Positions 1 through 8,518 of a DNA stretch of 64,000 nt are shown here, one piece after another. A program made the position numbers and the translations under genes. The notes below the pieces were generated by a model that was not told the DNA's origin, did no database searches, and saw only the letters and a program-made list of their open reading frames with translations. Position 1 is the stretch's first letter. The number at the start of each line of letters is the position of its first letter. The stretch comes from Tardiphaga sp. vice304 (lineage in GTDB: Bacteria; Pseudomonadota; Alphaproteobacteria; Rhizobiales; Xanthobacteraceae), in contig NZ_CP041402.1 in the NCBI RefSeq assembly GCF_007018905.1, forward strand, positions 1,786,001 to 1,850,000, written 5' to 3'.

Positions 1-351
1 GCGGCCGAGCTGATGGGCGTCAATACGGATGCCGTGGTGCGGCTGGTGTCCTTCATCTCCGGCGCGCTCGGCGCCACCGCCGGCGTGTTGATCGGGCTGA
101 ACTTCAATGCCATCCAGCCCTATATGGGCGAGGCGATGATGCTGAAGGGCTTCGCGGTCATCATCATCGGCGGGCTCGGCGACATCAAGGGCGCGCTGAT
201 CGCGGGCGTGGTGATCGGCGTGCTCGAGGCGCTGACCGCCGGCTTCATCTCTTCCGAACTCAAGGACGCGGTCGCTTTCATCCTGTTGATCGCCACGCTC
301 TGGTTCCGTCCGGTCGGCCTGTTCGGCCGTGCGCCGGTCAAGCGCGCCTGA
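1..351 (+). CDS. livH: Branched-chain amino acid-type ABC permease LivH, C-terminal part
   Basis: This is the last 116 residues of an inner-membrane permease; the open frame runs off the left edge, so the start lies outside the window. It shows the typical LivH ending: a hydrophobic helix, the segment around FAVIIIGGLGDIKGA, then another helix and the RPVGLFGR tail. LivH pairs with LivM to form the channel of a HAAT-family importer of amino acids, amides or urea-like solutes. livM, livG and livF follow directly. The substrate cannot be read from this fragment; the nearby biuret genes make a nitrogen compound possible, but that is inference. Confidence 0.93.
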   Translation, partial: AAELMGVNTDAVVRLVSFISGALGATAGVLIGLNFNAIQPYMGEAMMLKGFAVIIIGGLGDIKGALIAGVVIGVLEALTAGFISSELKDAVAFILLIATLWFRPVGLFGRAPVKRA

Positions 352-362
352 CGGAAAATCCC

Positions 363-1205
363 ATGTCCGCATTTCTCGACAATTTCATGTTTTCCTACCA
401 GGCGGTGATCTTCGCCGTCGGCATCAATGGCCTCTTGGCGCTGTCGATGTATGCCGTGCTCGCGGTCGGCCAGCTCTCGCTAGGTCAGGCCGCCTTCATG
501 GGCATCGGCGCCTACGTCTCTGCACTCTTGACGATCAATCTCGACTGGCCGTTTCCCGCCGTTCTGCTGGCGGCGATGCTGGTGCCGGCGCTGCTCGCGC
601 TGCTGATCGGGGGGCCGACGCTGCGCCTGACCGGCGTCTACCTGGCGCTGGCCACCATCGCCATCGTCGAGATCCTGCGCATCTTTCTCAATGCGTCGAG
701 CTACACCGGCGGTGCACTCGGCCTGTCCGGCATTCCCAACAAGACCACCGTCGCGCTGATCTATGGCTCGCTGGCGGTGGTGCTGGCCGGCTTCGTGCTG
801 GTGGCGCGCTCCAGGCTTGGCCGCGCGATGGAAGCGGTCCGCGAGGACGAGATCGCCGCCGGCGTGATGGGCGTCAACCTGCCGGCGATCAAGCTCGGCG
901 CGCTGATCGTCTCGGCGATGATCGCCGGCCTTGCCGGCGCGCTCAATGCCCACGCCAACAGCTTCATCGGCCCGAACGACTACAGTTTCGAGCACGCTGT
1001 CACGATCATTTCCTTCGCGCTGCTCGGTGGCATCGGGTCGCCGTTCGGCCCGGTGCTGGGGGCGGCGATCCTGACGCTGCTGCCGGAATTCCTGACCTCG
1101 CTGCAGGATTTCAAGCTGGTGGTGAACGGCTTCATCATCGTGGTTGCGGTGCTGTACATGCCGCGCGGGTTGCTGACCTGGCGCATCGGGCGGGTGGGGC
1201 GATGA
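363..1205 (+). CDS. livM: Branched-chain amino acid-type ABC permease LivM
   Basis: A 280-residue polytopic inner-membrane protein of the LivM family, the second channel subunit of a HAAT-type ABC importer. It carries the expected family signature around SLGQAAFMGIGAYVSAL near the N-terminus, several further hydrophobic helices, and the conserved loop AVREDEIAAGVMGVN that contacts the ATPases. The length is normal for a short LivM. It begins 11 bases after livH and its stop codon overlaps the start of livG by four bases (ATGA), so translation is probably coupled within one livHMGF operon. Confidence 0.95.
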   Translation: MSAFLDNFMFSYQAVIFAVGINGLLALSMYAVLAVGQLSLGQAAFMGIGAYVSALLTINLDWPFPAVLLAAMLVPALLALLIGGPTLRLTGVYLALATIAIVEILRIFLNASSYTGGALGLSGIPNKTTVALIYGSLAVVLAGFVLVARSRLGRAMEAVREDEIAAGVMGVNLPAIKLGALIVSAMIAGLAGALNAHANSFIGPNDYSFEHAVTIISFALLGGIGSPFGPVLGAAILTLLPEFLTSLQDFKLVVNGFIIVVAVLYMPRGLLTWRIGRVGR

Positions 1206-1990
1206 GCAAGATTCTCGAGATCAATGAGCTCACCGTCAATTTCCGCGGCCTGGTGGCGGTCGATCATGTCAGCTTCACGGTCGATGCCGGCACCGTGCAC
1301 GGGCTGATCGGCCCGAACGGCGCCGGCAAGACCACCTGCTTCAATTTGATCTCCGGCCTGATCCCGCAGACGTCGGGCCAAGCCTCGCTGGCCGGCCTGC
1401 CGCTGGAAGGCTCGTCCTGGCAGCGCACCCGCGCCGGCCTGTCGCGCACCTTCCAGAACATCCGCATGTTCCAGGACATGACGGTGCGCGAAAACGTCAT
1501 GACGGGGATGCACGCACGGCTGCATGCCACGCTACCGGAAATCCTGTCACGCCTCGGCCGCTTCGGCGGCGAGGAACGCGCCGCGGTCGCGCGCGCTGAC
1601 GAGTTGCTCGACTTCGTCGGCCTCACCGCTTTGGCGGATCGCCGTGCCGGCGACCTGTCTTACGGCGACCAGCGCCGGCTCGAGATCGCCCGCGCGGTGG
1701 CCTCCGACCCGAAGCTCTTGATGCTGGATGAGCCCGCCGCCGGCATGAACCCGACCGAGACCCGGCAACTGGTCGAGCTCTTGCTGCGGCTGAAGCAGAA
1801 CGGGCTGACGCTGCTGCTGGTCGAGCACGACATGCATTTTGTGATGAGCCTGTGCGACCGCATCACGGTGCTCAATTTCGGCCGCAAGATCGCCGAAGGC
1901 AGCCCGCGCGAGGTGCGCGAGAATCCGGCGGTCATCGAAGCCTATCTCGGCCACAAGGTCGCCGAGCGCCTGAAGGGAGGCGCGGCATGA
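1202..1990 (+). CDS. livG: ABC transporter ATP-binding protein LivG
   Basis: A 262-residue cytoplasmic ATPase of the LivG family that powers the livHM channel. Visible motifs are Walker A GPNGAGKTT, the LivG-typical TFQNIRMFQDMTVRENVM stretch, the signature LSYGDQRR and Walker B LLMLDEPAAGMNP, followed by the switch sequence VEHDM. The start is ATG 1202, overlapping the livM stop by four bases; the longer open frame upstream is only the shadow of livM. The C-terminus overlaps the start of livF in the same ATGA manner. Confidence 0.95.
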   Translation: MSKILEINELTVNFRGLVAVDHVSFTVDAGTVHGLIGPNGAGKTTCFNLISGLIPQTSGQASLAGLPLEGSSWQRTRAGLSRTFQNIRMFQDMTVRENVMTGMHARLHATLPEILSRLGRFGGEERAAVARADELLDFVGLTALADRRAGDLSYGDQRRLEIARAVASDPKLLMLDEPAAGMNPTETRQLVELLLRLKQNGLTLLLVEHDMHFVMSLCDRITVLNFGRKIAEGSPREVRENPAVIEAYLGHKVAERLKGGAA

Positions 1991-2700
1991 GCGTGCTCGA
2001 AGTTCGCGGCCTGCGGCTCGGCTATCACCGCAGCGACGCCGTGCATGGTATCGATCTCGATGTCTCCGAGGGCGCGGTGGTGTCGCTGATCGGCGCCAAT
2101 GGCGCCGGCAAGACCACGACGCTGCGCGGCCTCAGCGGCTTGTTGAAGCCGCGTAGCGGCTCGGTCAGGTTCGACGGCCAGGAGATGGTCGGGCAGGCCG
2201 CCTACAAGACCACCCGCGCCGGCATCGTCCAGGTGCCGGAGGGCCGCCAGATCTTCGCCAACATGACGGTCGAGGAAAATTTGCGGATGGGCGCCTATCT
2301 GGTGGCTGACGCCGCCGAGATCGCGCGCCGCCGCGCCGGCGTGCTGGGCCGCTTCCCGCGGCTCGGCGAACGGCTGGCACAGCTAGCGGGGCTATTGTCC
2401 GGCGGCGAGCAGCAGATGCTGGCGATCGGCCGCGCGCTGATGTCGGAGCCGCGGCTGCTGTTGATGGACGAACCCTCGATGGGGCTGGCGCCGCTGTTCA
2501 TCGAGGAGATCTTTGCGATCATCCAGAAGCTGAAGACCGAGGGCCGTACCATCCTCTTGGTCGAGCAGAACGCGCAGGCCGCGCTCGAAGTGTCGGACTA
2601 TGCCTATGTGCTGGAGAGCGGCCGCATCAAGCTGCACGGCCCGGCCGGGGACGTCGCCAACAATCCCGAAGTGATCTCGGCCTATCTCGGTTCGGGCTGA
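1987..2700 (+). CDS. livF: ABC transporter ATP-binding protein LivF
   Basis: A 237-residue ATPase, the second nucleotide-binding subunit of the livHMGF importer. It shows Walker A GANGAGKTT, the LivF-type VPEGRQIFANMTVEENL block, the signature LSGGEQQM, Walker B LLLMDEPSMGLAP and the VEQNA switch that distinguishes LivF from LivG. The ATG at 1987 overlaps the livG stop. It is the last gene of the operon; a strong inverted repeat follows about 20 bases after the stop. No solute-binding protein for this system lies inside the window. Confidence 0.95.
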   Translation: MSVLEVRGLRLGYHRSDAVHGIDLDVSEGAVVSLIGANGAGKTTTLRGLSGLLKPRSGSVRFDGQEMVGQAAYKTTRAGIVQVPEGRQIFANMTVEENLRMGAYLVADAAEIARRRAGVLGRFPRLGERLAQLAGLLSGGEQQMLAIGRALMSEPRLLLMDEPSMGLAPLFIEEIFAIIQKLKTEGRTILLVEQNAQAALEVSDYAYVLESGRIKLHGPAGDVANNPEVISAYLGSG

Positions 2701-2720
2701 TTGCCCGAATTTCGCGTCCA

Positions 2721-2763
2721 CGCCGCGCTCGCCTCTCCTCGGTGGCGAGAGGCGAGCGCGGCG
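2721..2763 (+). terminator. Strong hairpin after livF
   Basis: A perfect 17-bp inverted repeat (arms 2721-2737 and 2747-2763, 9-base loop) sits just after the livF stop. It is very GC-rich and could end transcription of livHMGF, although no clear U-tract follows. It also lies 70 bases before the next gene, so it may insulate that gene. Confidence 0.6.
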
Positions 2764-2832
2764 CAAAATCGGACATTTTCAGTGACCTGCCGCGCAATAC
2801 CCTTTAGGTATGATCCGGCAGGAGTCATTATC

Positions 2833-3537
2833 TTGTTCGACGGATTTTACAAAAGTGAATTTTCCATCAATGACGCGGTCGGCCGCAGTGTGACGCATGT
2901 CCGCGGCGGCAAGCTGCTGGGCGGCAATTCGGCGTTTTCCCACACCGGCAGCTATGTTGAGGACGACGGCGAGATCATTCTGGAAGTTACCAGCCGCCTC
3001 CACACCTCGGATCCCAAATATCCGTCGCTGCTCGGCTCCGACGTGTCGATGATCCATGTCCGCGGTCGCGCGGACGGCCGCAATTATCGCTTCGAGGGCA
3101 CCTCGCCGCAGGTGCCCGGCGCGATGTTTCGCTCATTGATGACGCCGCTTGGCGACGACGACATGCCGCCGGCCGGCAAGGTCGGCGACGGCGGCATCGG
3201 CGACGGGTTGTACGCCGTGCAGTTCCGGATGCTGGACGGGCTCAAGGACGGCCTCAATGGCGTCATGCTGCTGAAGGACGGCCGCATTCTCGGCGGCGAT
3301 GCGTTCTTCTACTATGTCGGCGCCTATGCCTCTGCCGACGGCCGCTGGAAAGGCGAGATCATCAACCAGGAGCACACCCCGGCCAGCAGCGAGCATCTGC
3401 TGTTCAGTGGCCATGAGGTCGGTATCGGCTTCGCCGGTACCTGCAACGTCGAGGGCGCGGAGCTGGAGGGGACCGCGCTCGCCGGCAAGCGCAGCCTGCG
3501 TCTGCGGGCCAGCCTGAAGCTGGTCTGCAAGGCCTGA
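2833..3537 (+). CDS. Protein with two tandem GrlR-like domains
   Basis: A 234-residue soluble protein made of two related halves. The second half (about residues 120-234) begins GDGLYAVQFRMLDG and has GVMLLKDGRILGGDAFFYYVGAY, which resembles GrlR, a small beta-barrel regulator first known as a type III secretion repressor. The first half (residues 1-110) has the matching elements LFDGFYKSEFSIN and VRGGKLLGGNSAFSHTGSY. The start chosen is TTG 2833, because AGGAG lies eight bases upstream and the domain begins there; the frame is open further upstream. No secretion genes are nearby. GrlR-like proteins are found widely in Bradyrhizobium, so a secretion role should not be assumed. The family assignment is by pattern recognition only. 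Confidence 0.6.
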   Translation: MFDGFYKSEFSINDAVGRSVTHVRGGKLLGGNSAFSHTGSYVEDDGEIILEVTSRLHTSDPKYPSLLGSDVSMIHVRGRADGRNYRFEGTSPQVPGAMFRSLMTPLGDDDMPPAGKVGDGGIGDGLYAVQFRMLDGLKDGLNGVMLLKDGRILGGDAFFYYVGAYASADGRWKGEIINQEHTPASSEHLLFSGHEVGIGFAGTCNVEGAELEGTALAGKRSLRLRASLKLVCKA

Positions 3538-3741
3538 CGATCACCTCGTTGGCCATCAAGCCAGAGCCCGACAGAATTTGACTAATTTATAAGCAAAAAC
3601 CGCGTTCTGTATGTAATGGCGATCGTCGGTATCCGGTCTCCGCTTCGGGTCTCTTATTTCATTATCGAAATCCGTACGATCCAGATGGCACAAACCTTGC
3701 GAGGTCCTATCCAGAATATTCCCTGGATGCTGGAGCCTCTT

Positions 3742-5619
3742 ATGAAGCGTCGCGACTTTCTCAAAACCGTCACCGGCGTAGCCGCCGGCGCCATGGTGCC
3801 GGCATCGGCGTTCTGGTCCACCGCTAACGCCGACGCGCGTTCCGCGACCCTTCTAATCGTCTCCGAGAGTGGTCCGAACAACATCGATATCATGGGCGTA
3901 GGCACCAACGTGCCGGGCTACGAGGTGTCGTGGAATTGCTACGATCGCCTGATCACCCACGAGATGAAGGAAGGCCCCGGCGGCGTGCAGTATTACGACC
4001 GCGACAAGTTCAAGGGCGAGCTCGCCGAGAGCTTCACCATCGACGACAAGTCCGCAACCTTCAAGCTGCGCAAGAACGCCAAATTCCACGACGGTACGCC
4101 GATCACCGCCAAGGACGTCAAGTGGTCGCTCGATCGTTCGGTTTCGGTCGGCGGCTTCCCGACTTTCCAGATGAGCGCGGGCTCGCTGAAGAAGCCGGAG
4201 CAGTTCGTCATCGTCGATGACTACACCGTGCGCGTCGACTTCATCACTAAGGACCGGCTGACGATTCCCGATCTCGCGGTGATCGTGCCCTGCATCATGA
4301 ATTCGGAGCTGATCAAGAAGAACGCGACCGAGAAGGATCCGTGGGGGCTCGAATACACCAAGCAGAACATCGCCGGCGGCGGTGCCTACAAGGTCACCAA
4401 ATGGACCGCCGGCACCGAAGTAATCATGGAGCGCAACGACCACTGGGTGTGCGGCCCGCTGCCGAAGATCAAGCGCGTGATCTGGCGCATGGTGCCGCAG
4501 GCCGGCAATCGCCGCGCGCTGCTGGAGCGCGGCGATGCCGACATGTCGTATGAGTTGCCGTACAAGGATTTCCAGGAGATCAAGGCCAACGGCAAGCTGA
4601 AGGTGGTGTCGCTGCCGTTCTCCAACGGTATCCAGTATATCGGCATGAACGTCACCAAGCCGCCGTTCGACAATCCGAAGGTGCGCCAGGCGCTGGCCTA
4701 TGCGATCCCGTACCAGAAGATTGTCGATGCCGTGTTGTTCGGCCTCGGCAATCCGATGTACGGCGCGTCGGCCGATCGTCCGACCGAGGTGGCGTGGCCG
4801 CAGCCGACCAAGTTCAATACCGACATCGCCAAGGCCAAGGCGCTGCTCGCCGAGGCCGGCTATCCCAATGGGTTCGAGACCACGCTGTCGTTCCGCGCCG
4901 TCGACGGCATCAGCTTCACCGTCGGGCATGGCGAGAGCGTCGGGCTGGTCGGCGAGTCCGGCTGCGGCAAGTCGACGACGTCGATGATGGTGATGCGGCT
5001 GATCGACAAGACCTCCGGTAACATCGTCTTTGATGGCGATGACATCGGCGCCATGGCGCCGAACGCCTTTGCCCGGCTGCCGCTGCGAAAAAGCATCCAG
5101 ATGGTGTTTCAGGATCCGACCGACAGCCTCAACCCGCGCTTCACCGCGGCGCGCGCCATCGCCGATCCGCTGATGCAGCTCGGCGATATCAGGGGCGGAG
5201 ACGCGCTGCGTGCAAAATGCGAGGATCTGGCGCGGCAGGTCGGGCTGCCGCTCGATCTGCTCGACCGGTTCCCGCACCAGATGTCCGGCGGCCAGAAGGC
5301 CCGGGTCGGCATTGCACGCGCCATTGCGCTGCAACCGAAGCTGATCATCCTCGATGAGCCGACTGCCGCGCTCGACGTCTCGGTGCAGGCGGTGGTGCTG
5401 AACCTGTTGCAGGACCTCAAGCAATCGATGGGGATGAGCTATCTTTTCGTGTCGCATGATTTGAATGTGGTGCGGCTGTTGTGCGATCGTGTCATCGTGA
5501 TGCGATCCGGGCGAATCGTGGAGCAGGGGCCAACGGAGGCCGTGCTCGACGCGCCGCAGGACGACTACACCCGCGAACTGCTGTCGGCGATCCCGCATCC
5601 GCCGCTGCCGGTTCACTAG
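3742..5619 (+). CDS. Chimeric peptide-ABC gene: truncated solute-binding protein fused to an OppF/DppF-type ATPase
   Basis: A 625-codon open frame joining two proteins that normally work in different compartments. Residues 1 to about 383 are a Tat-exported SBP_bac_5 family binding protein (twin-arginine RRDFLK at the start, then the AESFTIDDKSATFKLR and KFHDGTPITAKDVKWSLDR signatures). It stops short of the usual length of about 520 residues, after GYPNGFETTLSF. From about residue 385 the frame is a peptide-transport ATPase lacking its first 40 or more residues, with Walker A at about 404, signature SGGQKAR at about 515 and Walker B LIILDEPT at about 534. The joint is near base 4891. The natural order SBP, two permeases, ATPase, ATPase suggests an in-frame deletion of several kilobases. 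ATG 3742 has GGAG six bases upstream. Unlikely to be functional. Confidence 0.85.
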   Translation: MKRRDFLKTVTGVAAGAMVPASAFWSTANADARSATLLIVSESGPNNIDIMGVGTNVPGYEVSWNCYDRLITHEMKEGPGGVQYYDRDKFKGELAESFTIDDKSATFKLRKNAKFHDGTPITAKDVKWSLDRSVSVGGFPTFQMSAGSLKKPEQFVIVDDYTVRVDFITKDRLTIPDLAVIVPCIMNSELIKKNATEKDPWGLEYTKQNIAGGGAYKVTKWTAGTEVIMERNDHWVCGPLPKIKRVIWRMVPQAGNRRALLERGDADMSYELPYKDFQEIKANGKLKVVSLPFSNGIQYIGMNVTKPPFDNPKVRQALAYAIPYQKIVDAVLFGLGNPMYGASADRPTEVAWPQPTKFNTDIAKAKALLAEAGYPNGFETTLSFRAVDGISFTVGHGESVGLVGESGCGKSTTSMMVMRLIDKTSGNIVFDGDDIGAMAPNAFARLPLRKSIQMVFQDPTDSLNPRFTAARAIADPLMQLGDIRGGDALRAKCEDLARQVGLPLDLLDRFPHQMSGGQKARVGIARAIALQPKLIILDEPTAALDVSVQAVVLNLLQDLKQSMGMSYLFVSHDLNVVRLLCDRVIVMRSGRIVEQGPTEAVLDAPQDDYTRELLSAIPHPPLPVH

Positions 5620-5642
5620 ACTTGCAACGAATTGGAGTGCCC

Positions 5643-5822
5643 GTGGCCGAACCGCTGGATGATTATATCGACGCCGTAGCGAACGTGCTCGGCCTGCCGG
5701 TCGAGGACGCTTGGAAGCCGGTCATCCGCGCCAACCTCGCGGTGACGCTGAAGATGGCGCGCATGGTGGATGAATTCGTGCTGCCCGATGAGTCCGAACC
5801 GGCCAGCATCTATGCAGCCTGA
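5643..5822 (+). CDS. atzG: AtzG-like small subunit (DUF4089) of carboxybiuret hydrolase
   Basis: A 59-residue protein of the AtzG/DUF4089 type, a GatC-like small chain that wraps and stabilises the amidase AtzE. The recognisable core is LDDYIDAVANVLGLPVEDAWKP followed by VRANLAVT-like helix residues and VDEFVLPDESEPA. The start is GTG 5643 with GGAG five bases upstream. The reading frame overlaps the start of the amidase gene, matching the conserved atzG-atzE pair of cyanuric acid degraders. It lies 23 bases after the chimeric ABC gene, so it may still be co-transcribed from that promoter. Confidence 0.82.
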   Translation: MAEPLDDYIDAVANVLGLPVEDAWKPVIRANLAVTLKMARMVDEFVLPDESEPASIYAA

Positions 5823-7227
5823 TCCTGTCATGACACCCGCCGGCGAATGGCTGCCCGCCTCCGAGATCGCGCAGGCGATCGCGTCGAAGAAGATCACCGC
5901 GATTGCCGTCACGGAAGCCGCGTTGGCGCGCATCGGCGCGCATAATCCCGTGTTGAACGCCTTTACCGACGTCACCGCCGAACGCGCGCGCGCCACGGCC
6001 AGGGCGGTCGATGCCGCGGTCGCCGCCGGTGAAAAGCTCGGCCCGCTGGCCGGCGTGCCGTTTGCGGTCAAGAACCTGTTCGACATCGAAGGCCTGCCGA
6101 CCCGTGCCGGCTCGAAGATCAACCGCGATCGCGCCCCATCGACGCGCGACGCCACGCTGATCGAACGCATGGAGGCGGCCGGCGCGGTGCTGCTCGGCGG
6201 CCTCAACATGGGCGAATACGCCTATGACTTCACCGGCGAGAACGTCCATGACGGCGATTCACGCAACCCGCATGACACCACGCGGATGACCGGCGGCTCG
6301 TCGGGCGGTTCGGGCGCCGCGGTCGGCGGCGGGCTCGTGCCGCTGGCGCTGGGCTCCGATACAAATGGCTCGATCCGCGTGCCATCGTCGTTCTGCGGCG
6401 TGTTCGGCCTGAAGCCGACCTATGGCCGGCTGTCGCGCGCGCGCTCGTTTCCCTTCGTCGCCAGCTTCGATCATCTCGGTCCGTTCGCGCGCACCGTCGA
6501 GGATCTGGCGCTGTCTTATGACGCCATGCAGGGGTCGGACGTCGACGACGCAGGCTGCTCGACGCGTGACATCGAGCCGGTGTCGGCGCTGCTTTCGCAG
6601 GACATCGGCGATCTGCGGATTGCGCTGGCCGGCGGTTACTTCCAGAAGTTTCTGTTCCCGGAAGCCAGGGAAGCCATCGCCCGCGTCACCACGGCGCTCG
6701 GCGTCACCCGCGAGGTAGAGATTCCGGAAACCGCACGCGCGCGCTCGGCGGCCTATGTGATCTCGACCTGCGAGGGCGGCTCGCTGCATCTCGACCGGCT
6801 GCGCACGCGGCCGAACGATTTCGATCCGGCGACGCGCGACCGGCTGCTGGCCGGCGCGATGGTGCCGGCCCCTCTGGTCGATCGCGCGCAAAAATTCCGC
6901 CGCTGGTACCGTACGCAGGTGCTGGAACTGTTCAAGACGGTGGACATCATCATCGCGCCGGCGACGCCATGCGTCGCGCCAAAGCTCGGCCAGGTCAACT
7001 TCACGCTCGATGGCGAGGAGCTCCCGGTGCGCGCCAATATCGGCATCCACACCCAGCCGATCTCGTTCATCGGCCTGCCGGTGGTGGCGGTGCCGATACC
7101 GCTCGATCCGATGCCGATCGGCGTTCAGATCATTGCTGCCCCGTGGCGCGAGGACCTCGCGCTGCGCGTGGCTTACGCCTTGCAGAAGGCCGGCGTCGCC
7201 GCAGCCCTTCGTCCCAAAGGATTCTGA
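5812..7227 (+). CDS. atzE: Amidase-signature hydrolase, AtzE-like 1-carboxybiuret hydrolase
   Basis: A 471-residue amidase-signature enzyme. The Ser-cisSer-Lys machinery is visible as Lys in GVPFAVKNLFD, the Ser-rich loop TGGSSGGSGAAVGGG, and the nucleophile region GSDTNGSIRVPSSFCG. Together with AtzG, AtzE removes one amide from 1-carboxybiuret, the unstable product of cyanuric acid ring opening. Assignment as AtzE rather than a general amidase rests on the DUF4089 partner upstream and the AtzH-like protein downstream. ATG 5812 overlaps the atzG stop; ATG 5830 is an alternative. No cyanuric acid hydrolase (AtzD) was found in the window. Confidence 0.85.
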   Translation: MQPDPVMTPAGEWLPASEIAQAIASKKITAIAVTEAALARIGAHNPVLNAFTDVTAERARATARAVDAAVAAGEKLGPLAGVPFAVKNLFDIEGLPTRAGSKINRDRAPSTRDATLIERMEAAGAVLLGGLNMGEYAYDFTGENVHDGDSRNPHDTTRMTGGSSGGSGAAVGGGLVPLALGSDTNGSIRVPSSFCGVFGLKPTYGRLSRARSFPFVASFDHLGPFARTVEDLALSYDAMQGSDVDDAGCSTRDIEPVSALLSQDIGDLRIALAGGYFQKFLFPEAREAIARVTTALGVTREVEIPETARARSAAYVISTCEGGSLHLDRLRTRPNDFDPATRDRLLAGAMVPAPLVDRAQKFRRWYRTQVLELFKTVDIIIAPATPCVAPKLGQVNFTLDGEELPVRANIGIHTQPISFIGLPVVAVPIPLDPMPIGVQIIAAPWREDLALRVAYALQKAGVAAALRPKGF

Positions 7228-7229
7228 CG

Positions 7230-7631
7230 ATGGATATCGATCTTCCCGACGTGCTCGCCGAAGTAGGCGCGGCTTTTGCGCGCTATGAGCAGGCGCTGAT
7301 TACCAACGACACCGCGGTACTCGGCGAACTGTTCCGCAATGATTCCCGCACCATCCGCTACGGCGCGGGTGAAAATCTCTACGGATATCACGAGATCCAG
7401 GCGTTCCGCGGCGCCCGCCCGGCGGTCGGCCTGATGCGCCGCACCGAGCGGACGGTAATTTCGTCCTATGGCCGCGACACCGCGGTCGCCTCGACGCTGT
7501 TTTATCGCGACAGCGCGCCGGGCAAGGTCGGCCGTCAGATGCAGACCTGGGTGCGATTCGCCGAGGGCTGGCGTATCGTTGCGGCCTCGGTCAGTATGAT
7601 CGACGAGCCGAAACCGACGGCCGAAGGCTGA
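7230..7631 (+). CDS. atzH: AtzH-like hydrolase (DUF3225, SnoaL-like fold)
   Basis: A 133-residue cytoplasmic protein of the AtzH/DUF3225 family. The family pattern is clear: FARYEQALITNDTAVLGELF, then TIRYGAGENLYGYHEIQAFRGAR, then QTWVRFAEGWRIVAASVS. AtzH was described as acting on 1,3-dicarboxyurea, the product of AtzEG, to release allophanate. The start is ATG 7230, two bases after the atzE stop, so the two are translationally linked. This gives atzG-atzE-atzH in the same order as characterised cyanuric acid gene sets. Confidence 0.82.
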   Translation: MDIDLPDVLAEVGAAFARYEQALITNDTAVLGELFRNDSRTIRYGAGENLYGYHEIQAFRGARPAVGLMRRTERTVISSYGRDTAVASTLFYRDSAPGKVGRQMQTWVRFAEGWRIVAASVSMIDEPKPTAEG

Positions 7632-7652
7632 GGCCGGGACCAAGGGACGAGC

Positions 7653-8378
7653 ATGAGTTTCGACGACATGCTGGTGGTGCCCGCATCGAAACCATCGGGC
7701 CGCAAGGCCAGTCGAGCCCGGCTGTCTTCGGGCATCGTCAAGGTGACGCGCGCCGAAGAATTGCGGCTGCAACTCGCCGACGATATCGTCCGCGGCGTGC
7801 TGCCGCCCGGCGCCTCGCTCGACGAGACCGAAATCGCGCGGCGCTTCGAGGTGTCGCGCACGCCGGTGCGTGAAGCGCTGCGGCAGTTGGCGGCGAGCGG
7901 GCTGGTGGATTCCCGCGCCCATCGCGGCGCCTTCGTGGCGCAGCCGTCGCCGGAACGCCTGACCGGCATGTTCGAGGCGATGGCCGAACTGGAAGCGCTG
8001 TGTGCCGGGCTTGCGGCGGAGCGCATGCTGGCGGTCGAGCGCCACGCGCTCGAAGCCGTGCACGAGGAATTGCGCGTACTCAGCCATGCCGGCAATCCCG
8101 AGCGCTTCGCCGAGGTCAACGAGCGTTTTCACAACATGATCTACACCGGTTCGCAGAACGACTATGTCGCGGAGATCACGCTGGCGACGCGGGTTCGCGT
8201 GCAACCGTTCCGCCGCGCCCAGTTTCGCAACCTCGGTCGCCTCGCCAAGTCGCAGGCCGAGCACGGCCGCGTCGTCATCGCCATCCTGCGCGGCGACCGC
8301 CCCGGCGCCGCCGCCGCGATGCGCGCGCATATCGAGCTGGTGCGCGGCGAATATGAGCATTACGCGGTGACGGTGTAG
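7653..8378 (+). CDS. GntR-family transcriptional regulator with FCD domain
   Basis: A 241-residue regulator. An N-terminal winged helix-turn-helix (about residues 30-95) contains the GntR hallmark FEVSRTPVREALRQLAASGLV, followed by an all-helical FCD ligand-binding domain with the metal-site pattern NERFHNMIY and a distal AHIELVRGEYEHY. It lies 21 bases after atzH with an AAGGGA ribosome site, so it belongs to the same transcription unit and is the likely local regulator of amide nitrogen use. A palindrome typical of FCD-type GntR proteins occurs upstream of biuH at 12779. The inducer is unknown. Confidence 0.9.
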   Translation: MSFDDMLVVPASKPSGRKASRARLSSGIVKVTRAEELRLQLADDIVRGVLPPGASLDETEIARRFEVSRTPVREALRQLAASGLVDSRAHRGAFVAQPSPERLTGMFEAMAELEALCAGLAAERMLAVERHALEAVHEELRVLSHAGNPERFAEVNERFHNMIYTGSQNDYVAEITLATRVRVQPFRRAQFRNLGRLAKSQAEHGRVVIAILRGDRPGAAAAMRAHIELVRGEYEHYAVTV

Positions 8379-8389
8379 TTCGACCCCAG

Positions 8390-8518
8390 TTGTCGTTCCG
8401 GGATGCGGCAGACGGCGAAGCCGGCTGACGGAGACCCGGAACCTCGAACAGTTCAGCGCAAAACATCTCCAGATTCCGGGTTCGCTCGCACTGGTGCGCT
8501 CGCGCCCCGGAATGACAA
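8390..8518. repeat. Dispersed palindromic repeat, family A copy 1
   Basis: An intergenic element bounded by complementary ends (tgtcgttccgg at the left, ccggaatgaca at the right) with an internal ggaacctcga block. A second copy with the same ends and same internal block lies at 39428-39548. It sits between two convergent genes, the usual position for REP-type elements in Bradyrhizobium and Rhodopseudomonas. Confidence 0.75.

Noticed and set aside
3853..5616. 587-residue open frame antisense to the chimeric ABC gene
   Set aside because: Its His/Arg/Asp-rich composition is that of an antisense shadow of a GC-rich gene, and the opposite strand has clear domains.
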